DNA of 64,000 bases, taken from NCBI RefSeq assembly GCF_014384795.1, contig NZ_JACRSR010000004.1:1-64000 (forward strand). The letters are read 5' to 3'. How positions within the stretch are numbered: the stretch's first letter is position 1; the number at the start of each line of letters is the position of its first letter. A program made the translations under genes and the position numbers. The notes under the pieces are model-generated. The model saw nothing but the letters and a program-made list of their open reading frames with translations, made no database searches and had not been told where the DNA came from. Origin of the DNA: Gehongia tenuis (GTDB lineage: Bacteria > Bacillota > Clostridia > Christensenellales > NSJ-53). Of the stretch, positions 57,889 through 64,000 are shown piece after piece.

Positions 57889-58466
57889 GGTTTGACAAGG
57901 GTGAGCGGCGGTCCCGCCAGATAATAGATCCGTTCCGCTAAGGCCTCGGCCTCCTTGGCGTCATGGGTTACCAGGATCATGAGCCCGCCCTTGAAACGGT
58001 CCTTCACCAACGCTATGGCTTTGCTCTTCAGCTCCTCATCCAGGCCCTTGAAGGGCTCGTCCAATAACAGTACGTCTCCCTCATAGGCCAGCGCACGGGC
58101 CAGGGCCACCCTCCGCTGCATACCGCCGGAGAGCTCCCGGGGTTTCTTGTCCATGGCTTCCTCAAGGCCCAGCCCGGCCAGCCATTTGGCCGCCCGTTTT
58201 TCATCGGAAACCAGCGCCACATTCTCCAGGGCCGTGGCCCAAGGGAGCAGCCGGTCCTCCTGAAACATGTAGGCGATTCTTTTTCCCGCCATGCCGACCA
58301 CCTCGCCCCCATCGGCCTTCTCCAGTCCGGCCAGGATGCGCATGAGGGTGGTCTTGCCGCAGCCCGAAGGCCCAAAAAGGCACACCCGCCCCTCCTCAAG
58401 GTTCAAGGAAAAGTTCTCCAGCACCACCGCACCGCCAAACCGCTTGGATATTGCCCGAAGTTCCAT
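57885..58466 (-). CDS. ABC transporter ATP-binding protein (nitrate/sulfonate/taurine type)
   Basis: 193 residues, short for the SsuB/TauB group. Walker A GPSGCGKTT, Q loop in YMFQEDRLLPWATALENV (the QE.RLLPW pattern is typical of this importer class), signature LSGGMQRRVALARAL, Walker B VLLLDEPFKGLD, and H loop ILVTHDAKEA. It drives the permease encoded 12 bases upstream. Last gene of the TM1266/ABC operon. Confidence 0.93.
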   Translation of the reverse strand: MELRAISKRFGGAVVLENFSLNLEEGRVCLFGPSGCGKTTLMRILAGLEKADGGEVVGMAGKRIAYMFQEDRLLPWATALENVALVSDEKRAAKWLAGLGLEEAMDKKPRELSGGMQRRVALARALAYEGDVLLLDEPFKGLDEELKSKAIALVKDRFKGGLMILVTHDAKEAEALAERIYYLAGPPLTLVKP

Positions 58467-58478
58467 GGCGCCCCCTCC

Positions 58479-59225
58479 TCACTGATATCTTGCGGCCAGC
58501 CGGTTCATCAGCCTGCCGAAGAGGTATTCGAAAATCATGCTAAGAATAATGACCACCAGCGTCCAGGCAAACACATCCGCCGTCTCAAGATAGATCTTGG
58601 CCTCGTAGAGGTTGAGTCCGATGGAAAGCGCCGTGGTCCCCAGAACCTCCGCCGCAATGCCCGCCTTCCAGGCAAGGCCGAGCGCGGTCCTGCAGGCGGC
58701 CAAAAAATAGGGCAGTGCCGAGGGCATATAGATGCGGGTGAAGATCCGCTTTCGGGAAAGCCCGAAAACCCTGCCCATCTCCAAAAGTCCGGGGTCCGTC
58801 TCCCTAAGGCCCTGGGTCACATTGGTCCACACGATGGGCAGCACCATAAGAAAGGCGATAAACACCGGTACCCAGGCGCCATGGAGCCACACCAGCGCCA
58901 GGATGATGAAGGAGGCCACCGGCGTTGCCTTCACAGCGGATATGGCCGGCCGGAAAAAGGCGTCCAGCGCCGGCACAAAACTGGTCAAAAGGGCGAGCCC
59001 CGTGCCCACCGTTACACCCATCAGGAACCCCAGAATAATACGGAAAATGGAGGCCAGCGCCGCCTGATAAAAGGCGCCGTCGCCCATCAGGGTGCCCAAG
59101 CGGGTCAAAACATTCCAAGGCGAAGAAACCAGCATGGGGTTGTTCACCGCCATGCTGGTCACCTGCCAAACAAGCACCCATAAAAGGATGACTATGATCT
59201 TTTTGCCCAATCCCTTCAGGGTCAT
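58479..59225 (-). CDS. ABC transporter permease (nitrate/sulfonate/taurine type)
   Basis: 248 residues with about six membrane helices and the inner-membrane component motif ATPVASFIILALVWLHGAW and the EAA-like loop EMGRVFGLSRKRIFTRIYMPSALPYFLAACRTALGLAWKAGIAAE. These patterns are typical of SsuC/TauC/ThiX permeases. It lies 12 bases after the binding-protein gene. Substrate not readable from sequence. Confidence 0.93.
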   Translation of the reverse strand: MTLKGLGKKIIVILLWVLVWQVTSMAVNNPMLVSSPWNVLTRLGTLMGDGAFYQAALASIFRIILGFLMGVTVGTGLALLTSFVPALDAFFRPAISAVKATPVASFIILALVWLHGAWVPVFIAFLMVLPIVWTNVTQGLRETDPGLLEMGRVFGLSRKRIFTRIYMPSALPYFLAACRTALGLAWKAGIAAEVLGTTALSIGLNLYEAKIYLETADVFAWTLVVIILSMIFEYLFGRLMNRLAARYQ

Positions 59226-59237
59226 GCCGCACCTTCC

Positions 59238-60302
59238 TTATTTGGTGTAGTAGAAATCTTCCCCGGGCAGCGCCCCGCCAATGGACTTGGGGTTAGCCTC
59301 AAAGAGCACGTTGTAGAGCGCCTCAATGGAGGTTTTCATCTCGTCGCCGTCCACGTAGACAATGTTGCAGTTGGGGATGGCCTTCTCCGCAGCAGCAGCC
59401 GCGGGCATGATGCCGAACTTCTCCACCAGCTGCGCCGCGTCCGCCACATTACTGTTCACATACTCCACGGAGGCCTCATATTCCTCCAGGAAAGCGTTCA
59501 AAGCTTCCTTATTTTCTTCAGCAAAATCCTTGCGCACAATGAGGCAGCCCATGGTAAGCTCGCTCTCATCTCCGGCAACCGCATTCCACTCCTCCGTCAG
59601 ATCAAGGGCCACGCGGGTGGTCTCGCTCTTCATGAGAACGCTGGTCACGTTGGGTTCGGGCAGCAGTGCCAGCTCCACCTCGCCGGAAGCGATCAGGGTG
59701 GCCAGTTCGGCATGCTCGCCGTGCCATTCAATGGTGCAGTCGGTCACGCCATTCTTCTCCAGAATATAGTTCATCACATATTCCGGAGTGGCGCCCTGAC
59801 CGGATGCATGGAGGGTTTTCCCGGAAAGATCCTTCACCGAGTTGATGGTTTCGCCGTTCTCCAGCACATACAGTACGCCCAGCGTATTGAGCGCCATGAT
59901 CTCCACCTTTCCCTCGGTCTTGGCGTAGAGGGTTGCCGCCACATTGGTGGGCACCGCGGCCACATCCACTTCACCGGAAGCCACTTTGGCCACCACCTCA
60001 TCGGGCGCCGCGGCAATGGTGAAGTTGTAAGCGTTGGCCGCTTCACCCTTCTCCGCTTCCTCCATCAGCTTAACCATGCCGATGCCGGTGGGGCCTTTGA
60101 GCGCCGCCACATTGATTTCGGCGCCGGTTTTCTTCGCTTCCGGTGTGCTCACCGGGGCGGGTTCAGGGGTGGCGGGTTTTTCGGAAGGCGCGGCCGAGGC
60201 GCTGGGCGCGGGAGTGGGGCTGGTGTTCGCACCGCCGCCGCAGCCCGCCAGCAGGGCCATCGTCAAAAGTAGACACATTGTCAAAGTCATCCATTTTTTC
60301 AT
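59238..60302 (-). CDS. ABC transporter substrate-binding lipoprotein (NMT1/THI5-like)
   Basis: 354 residues. Lipoprotein signal KWMTLTMCLLLTMALLAGC (lipobox LAGC), a Pro/Ala/Ser linker, then a type II periplasmic-binding fold: INVAALKGPTGIGMVKLM, ASGEVDVAAVPTNVAATLYA, LNTLGVLYVLENG, DLSGKTLHASGQGATPEYVM. The GPTG/VPTN pattern resembles NMT1/THI5-like and nitrate/sulfonate binders. It should capture the substrate for the following permease and ATPase. Which molecule (thiamine pyrimidine, sulfonate, other) is open. Confidence 0.88.
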   Translation of the reverse strand: MKKWMTLTMCLLLTMALLAGCGGGANTSPTPAPSASAAPSEKPATPEPAPVSTPEAKKTGAEINVAALKGPTGIGMVKLMEEAEKGEAANAYNFTIAAAPDEVVAKVASGEVDVAAVPTNVAATLYAKTEGKVEIMALNTLGVLYVLENGETINSVKDLSGKTLHASGQGATPEYVMNYILEKNGVTDCTIEWHGEHAELATLIASGEVELALLPEPNVTSVLMKSETTRVALDLTEEWNAVAGDESELTMGCLIVRKDFAEENKEALNAFLEEYEASVEYVNSNVADAAQLVEKFGIMPAAAAAEKAIPNCNIVYVDGDEMKTSIEALYNVLFEANPKSIGGALPGEDFYYTK

Positions 60303-60341
60303 CCGTTATCGACCTCTCTTCTTGTCAGTCTCGATCCCAAG

Positions 60342-60593
60342 TCAGAATTCCTTTTTAGAAAGGGCGGTTTTTACCAAAACCCCTTCGATCTTGCCCAGTT
60401 TGCCCGTCAGGGCATTGATTTCATCCAGCGTGGCTTGGACGGTGAGGGAGATCACCGCAATGCTTTCCTCTTCAAAAGGAATGCCCATTCGGCCCCGAAC
60501 CATGCCCTTGAAAGCGGAAACCGTGCGGTTGAACTCCGCCTGAGATTCGCCGGGATTCTCCAAAATCGCGCTGATTACAGCGATGCGTCTCAT
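60342..60593 (-). CDS. TM1266-type iron-only hydrogenase system regulator (ACT-like)
   Basis: 83 residues; ATG at 60593 with GGGAGG upstream. The sequence MRRIAVISAILENPGESQAE and VRGRMGIPFEEESIAVISLTV is characteristic of the small ACT/NikR-like TM1266 family, known from loci of [FeFe]-hydrogenase maturation. Here it heads an ABC importer operon instead, 39 bases before the binding-protein gene. It is expected to bind a small ligand; DNA binding has not been shown for the family as far as I know. Transcription passes a leader with a terminator. Confidence 0.85.
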   Translation of the reverse strand: MRRIAVISAILENPGESQAEFNRTVSAFKGMVRGRMGIPFEEESIAVISLTVQATLDEINALTGKLGKIEGVLVKTALSKKEF

Positions 60594-60615
60594 CTTTTCA
60601 CCTCCCCTAGGACCC

Positions 60616-60784
60616 AAAAAAGCGCCGTTGCCGGCGCTTTCTCATTACAATCACAATGAAGCCACGCCTTTAGGGTCAGGTCCTTCTTTCCCCTCAGGAT
60701 CATATCTTTTACACAGGTCCGGCAAGAAACCACTCGTCCGGCCTGTTTCGTTATGATTTTAACAATGTTCGTCTGTGCTGTCAA
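60616..60784 (-). promoter_or_regulatory. Promoter and terminator-containing leader of the TM1266/ABC operon
   Basis: Leftward TTGACA (60784-60779), 17-base spacer, TAAAAT (60761-60756). The leader of about 155 bases folds into ACAGG-CCGG...CCGG-ACCTGT (near 60733-60700), a second region with repeated AGGGG/GACCTGACCCT pairing, a CATT/AATG hairpin, and finally an intrinsic terminator AAAGCGCCG-GCAA-CGGCGCTTTTTT at 60640-60616, placed just before the ribosome binding site. A terminator between promoter and start codon means attenuation; the sensing part does not match a riboswitch class I know. Confidence 0.65.
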
Positions 60785-60791
60785 GCGATTT

Positions 60792-61805
60792 TTACAGCAG
60801 CTCCACACCCATTTCCGCCATCCGTTCCATCATGGCTTCGGGCCATATGGATACGTGGGACTGGCCAATGTGGATCTGTCCCAGCATAAACATGCACAGC
60901 CGGGATTGGCCGATGCCGCCGCCGATGGTGCAGGGCAGCCGTCCCGCCAACAGCTCCTGGTGAAAATGGAGCTTTGCCCGCTCCTCGCAGCCGCTGGCTT
61001 TGAGCTGACGCAGCAGCGTTTGCTCATCCACCCGAATCCCCATGCTGGAAATCTCAAAAGCACAGTCCAGCAACGGGTGATAGAGAAGAATATCGCCGTT
61101 TAGATTCCAGTCATCATAGTCCGGCGCCCGTCCGTCATGGGGCGCGCCCGAACGAAGGGGCCAGCCAATCTTCATCAGGAAGTAGGCTTTGGCTTCCCGG
61201 GCGAAGGCGTCCTCCCGTTCTTTGGCCGTGCTGCCGGGATAACGGTCCTCCAGCTCCTGCGCGGTGATAAAGGTGATCTTCTCCGGCAGTTCAAAGCCCT
61301 GACCCAACTGAGGGTAGGCCGCGAGCACCTTCTGTGCCGTTTTTTTCACGACGGCGTAGATGGTGCGGACCGTCTCCTTTAGCGTCCCCTCATTCCGGTC
61401 CTTCTTGTCTAGAATCTTTTCCCAGTCCCATTGATCCACGTAGAGGGAATGAAGGGCGTCCAGCGTCTCATCCCTTCGGATGGCGTTCATATCCGTGTAC
61501 AGCCCCTCACCGGGCTTAAATCCATAACGTTTCAGCGCTAGCCGCTTCCATTTAGCCAGGGAATGGACAATCTGGGCCTCCTCCCCGGGGATATCGGGCA
61601 CGTCGAAGGATACGGGCCGCTCCACGCCGGTCAAATTGTCGTTGAGCCCGGAGGAGGGCATCACATACAGCGGCGCCGACACCCGCTGAAGATGCAAGGC
61701 CTCGGCGATATTATTCTGAAACGTGTCCTTTATAAGCTTAATTGCACTTTCGGTCTGCCTCAGGTTCAGGCAGGGACGGTAGTCCATGTCTTCGAACGCC
61801 TTCAT
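60792..61805 (-). CDS. asnA: Aspartate-ammonia ligase (asparagine synthetase A)
   Basis: 337 residues, the expected size. Class II aminoacyl-tRNA-synthetase-like fold: QTESAIKLIKDTFQ, RVSAPLYVMPSSGLNDNLTGVERPV, KWKRLALKRYGFKPGEGLYTDMNAIRRDE, DQWDWEK, and the C-terminal LPCTIGGGIGQSRLCMFML. Uses ammonia, ATP and aspartate to make asparagine. GGAGG precedes the ATG. Monocistronic, between the TM1266 leader and copA. Confidence 0.97.
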   Translation of the reverse strand: MKAFEDMDYRPCLNLRQTESAIKLIKDTFQNNIAEALHLQRVSAPLYVMPSSGLNDNLTGVERPVSFDVPDIPGEEAQIVHSLAKWKRLALKRYGFKPGEGLYTDMNAIRRDETLDALHSLYVDQWDWEKILDKKDRNEGTLKETVRTIYAVVKKTAQKVLAAYPQLGQGFELPEKITFITAQELEDRYPGSTAKEREDAFAREAKAYFLMKIGWPLRSGAPHDGRAPDYDDWNLNGDILLYHPLLDCAFEISSMGIRVDEQTLLRQLKASGCEERAKLHFHQELLAGRLPCTIGGGIGQSRLCMFMLGQIHIGQSHVSIWPEAMMERMAEMGVELL

Positions 61806-61885
61806 TCTTCAGCCTCCTTTTGATTTTTTGGCGCAAAAACGCCTCTTCGTCAAATTATAAGGGGGTGAAGTCGATGCGTCAAACA

Positions 61886-64000
61886 CTATTCGAGGTGAAC
61901 CGCCCGAAGGCTGAGGGAGTTGAGCACCACACACACCGAGCTGAGGGCCATGGCGCCGCCGGCGATCACCGGATTCAGCAGCCCGAAGGCCGCCACCGGA
62001 ATGCCGATGGTGTTGTAGAAAAAGGCCCAGAACAGATTCTGCTTGATCTTCCGCATGGTGGCCCGGGAAAGGCGAATAGCTGCCGGCACAGCCATGAGAT
62101 CCCCCCGCATGAGAGTGATATCCGCCGCTTGAATGGCCACGTCCGTACCCGTTCCAATGGCCATGCCGACATCGGCCGTGGCCAAGGCTGGGGCATCGTT
62201 GATGCCATCCCCCACCATGGCCACCACTTTTCCGCTTCTTTTCAGCTTTTCCACCTCTGCCGCTTTGTTCTCCGGCAGCACCTCCGCCAAAACCTCTTCA
62301 ATGCCCACCTTTTTCCCAATGGCAAGCGCGGTTCGTTCATTGTCCCCGGTCATCATGACCACGCCGACGGCCATGCTTCGAAGGGTCTTGACCGCCTCAG
62401 CCGAAGTTTCCTTCACGGTATCTGCTACGGCGATGAGGGCTGCCGGTGTGCCGTCCACCGCCATGGCCATGACGGTCTTGCCCTCCGCTTCCAGCTTCGT
62501 CATGGTCCCAAGCATCTCCGCCTCCATCGAGACGCCCTCCAATTCCAGCAGCGCCCGGGTGCCCAGGAGCACCTCGCGGTCCCGAACTCTCGCCCGGATG
62601 CCCCGGCCGGGTTCTGCCTCAAAGCTTTCAGCATCCGCCACGCCGCCCGTCTCCCGAGCCCGCATCACAATGGCCTCGCCCAAAGGATGCTCCGAACCCT
62701 TTTCCGCCGATGCGGCCAGCCCCAGCGCCTCAGCCTCGCTCATGCCGTAGGCCAGAAGGTCGGTGACCACCGGTTTGCCATGGGTGATGGTCCCCGTCTT
62801 GTCCAATACCACCGCATCCACCCGGTGGGTATTCTCCAAATGTTCTCCGCCCTTGATCAAGATGCCCGCTTCGGCACCCCGCCCCGTGCCCACCATGATC
62901 GCCGTGGGCGTTGCGAGGCCCAGCGCACAGGGACAGGCAATCACCAGCACTGCCACCGCGCTGGTCAGTCCCTTCACGCCGTCTCCGGCGATAAGCCAGC
63001 CGAAAAAGGTGATCACCGCCACCGCCAGTACCGCCGGCACGAACACGGCGGCCACCTTGTCCGCAATCTTCTGGATGGGCGCCTTGGAGCCCTGAGCGTC
63101 CTCCACCAACTGGATGATCTGTGCGAGCGCCGTATCGGTGCCCACCCGATCCGCCCGGAATTTGAGAGCGCCGTTCCCATTGAGGGTGGCGCCGGTCACG
63201 GGGCTTCCCGATTCCTTTTCCACCGGCAGGCTCTCGCCGGTGAGCATGGACTCGTCCACCGCGGAGCGGCCTTCGAGCACCGTGCCGTCCACCGGAATCT
63301 TCTCGCCAGGCCGAACCACCACCACATCCCCTACCCGGACTTCCTCCACCGGCACCTCCAGTTCCCGGCCGTCCCGCTCAATACGGGCGCTCTTGGCGTT
63401 TAGGCTCATCAGTTTTTGAATGGCTGCCGAGGTCCTTCCCTTGGCCTTGGCCTCAAAGTAGCGGCCAAGAAGAATCAGCGTGATGATGGTGGCCGAGGCC
63501 TCAAAATAGAAGTGGTGCCCGCCGGCAATCATCTGCCAGATGCTGTAGCCATAAGCGGCGGTGGTGCCCATCACTACCAGCACATCCATGTTGGCTCCTC
63601 CGCCCCTCAGCGCCCGGTAGGCGTGCACATAGAAGGACCAGCCCATGCCGAACTGCACCGGAAAGGACAGCACCAGCTGCAAATAGGGATTGTGCAGGAA
63701 ATGAACGATGCTTTGCAGCACCGAACCCTCCGAAGCCGGGATGAAGGATAAAACCATGCCGATGAGCATGGGCGCCGTGAGCACCGCTGCCAAAATGAAG
63801 CGGCGTTTAAGCCCGCGGACCTCCTCCTCCCGGCGTTCCTCTCCGCCTTTTTCCGTTTCCGACCAGGGGACGAGCCCGTAGCCCGTACGTTCTACGGCCC
63901 TTTGCAGGGCCTCATCTCCCGTTTTTTCCGGATCAAAGCGCACCGTAGCCTTTTCCGTGGCCAGGTTCACGTTGACCTTTTCCACGCCCGGCGCCTTGGC
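61886..64000 (-). CDS. copA: Copper-translocating P-type ATPase (partial, N-terminus outside window)
   Basis: At least 704 codons; the frame continues beyond the right edge, where the first visible residues [20 protein letters not shown] belong to a heavy-metal-associated (HMA) domain whose CxxC is outside. Eight membrane helices with the metal site [15 protein letters not shown], phosphorylation site [21 protein letters not shown] and [10 protein letters not shown]. The CPC motif and HP locus identify a PIB-1 copper exporter. A GTG at 63985 inside the HMA domain is not the start. The promoter and any copper regulator are out of view. Confidence 0.95.
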   Translation of the reverse strand, partial: AKAPGVEKVNVNLATEKATVRFDPEKTGDEALQRAVERTGYGLVPWSETEKGGEERREEEVRGLKRRFILAAVLTAPMLIGMVLSFIPASEGSVLQSIVHFLHNPYLQLVLSFPVQFGMGWSFYVHAYRALRGGGANMDVLVVMGTTAAYGYSIWQMIAGGHHFYFEASATIITLILLGRYFEAKAKGRTSAAIQKLMSLNAKSARIERDGRELEVPVEEVRVGDVVVVRPGEKIPVDGTVLEGRSAVDESMLTGESLPVEKESGSPVTGATLNGNGALKFRADRVGTDTALAQIIQLVEDAQGSKAPIQKIADKVAAVFVPAVLAVAVITFFGWLIAGDGVKGLTSAVAVLVIACPCALGLATPTAIMVGTGRGAEAGILIKGGEHLENTHRVDAVVLDKTGTITHGKPVVTDLLAYGMSEAEALGLAASAEKGSEHPLGEAIVMRARETGGVADAESFEAEPGRGIRARVRDREVLLGTRALLELEGVSMEAEMLGTMTKLEAEGKTVMAMAVDGTPAALIAVADTVKETSAEAVKTLRSMAVGVVMMTGDNERTALAIGKKVGIEEVLAEVLPENKAAEVEKLKRSGKVVAMVGDGINDAPALATADVGMAIGTGTDVAIQAADITLMRGDLMAVPAAIRLSRATMRKIKQNLFWAFFYNTIGIPVAAFGLLNPVIAGGAMALSSVCVVLNSLSLRAVHLE

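Noticed and set aside
60590..60808. 72-codon leftward frame across the TM1266 leader
   Set aside because: It starts upstream of the promoter inside the asnA end and runs through a terminator; the stretch is better explained as an untranslated leader.

Overview
The window is a piece of a strictly anaerobic, moderately high-GC Firmicute chromosome (Clostridia; the genus cannot be fixed from sequence alone). This rests on the gene content: formate-tetrahydrofolate ligase, a tungsto-enzyme-type aldehyde oxidoreductase with a polyferredoxin, rubrerythrin, NADH-rubredoxin reductase/rubredoxin/flavodiiron protein, a TM1266-type regulator, AsnA, and strong AGGAGG ribosome binding sites throughout.

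Layout. 1-6.1 kb is the right end of an integrated prophage or similar element: a leftward early operon (HNH-like nuclease, RecA-like ATPase, Gam-like protein, zinc-ribbon protein), two complete and independent repressor/Cro switch modules, a small ORF behind a LexA-type SOS box, and a large serine integrase ending in a terminator. A decayed reading frame follows at the element/chromosome border (6.11-6.34 kb). 6.4-11 kb: AraC regulator divergent from a 2,3-diaminopropionate ammonia-lyase / YgeY / M20 amidohydrolase operon. 11-14.9 kb: queT behind a probable preQ1 riboswitch, then PepF, a membrane protein and a universal-stress protein. 15-22.7 kb: oxygen/NO detoxification (FprA, rubredoxin, NROR), a PurF homologue that lacks its glutaminase nucleophile, an RNHCP protein, a ferredoxin/AOR pair and rubrerythrin. 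22.76 kb: tRNA-Thr(GGT). 23-26.1 kb: a three-gene D-glucarate operon (GarR-, DapA/KDG-aldolase- and GudD-type). 26.2-32.1 kb: a small type IV pilus-like cluster (PilT, pseudopilins, PilC), a transglutaminase lipoprotein and a BTAD regulator. 32.3-46.6 kb: a surface locus with a 3,934-residue adhesin (about 20 SpaA-type and 5 SdrD-type repeats), a small internally duplicated protein and a MucBP-repeat protein. 46.7-54.3 kb: MATE transporter, then TetR divergent from an RND(MMPL)/secreted coiled-coil/radical SAM operon with three palindromic operators. 54.4-64 kb: Fhs, LeuA, an ABC importer with a TM1266-type protein behind a terminator-containing leader, AsnA, and CopA running off the right edge.

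How it fits together. Most chromosomal genes are ordinary anaerobe metabolism. The parts that stand out are the nested double immunity region of the element, the PurF with two lost glutaminase residues, the giant adhesin with a sortase-like tail in which LP is replaced by YV, the duplicated DNEVPLA motif in its neighbour, the TetR-RND-radical SAM operon, and the unassigned attenuator leader before the TM1266/ABC operon.
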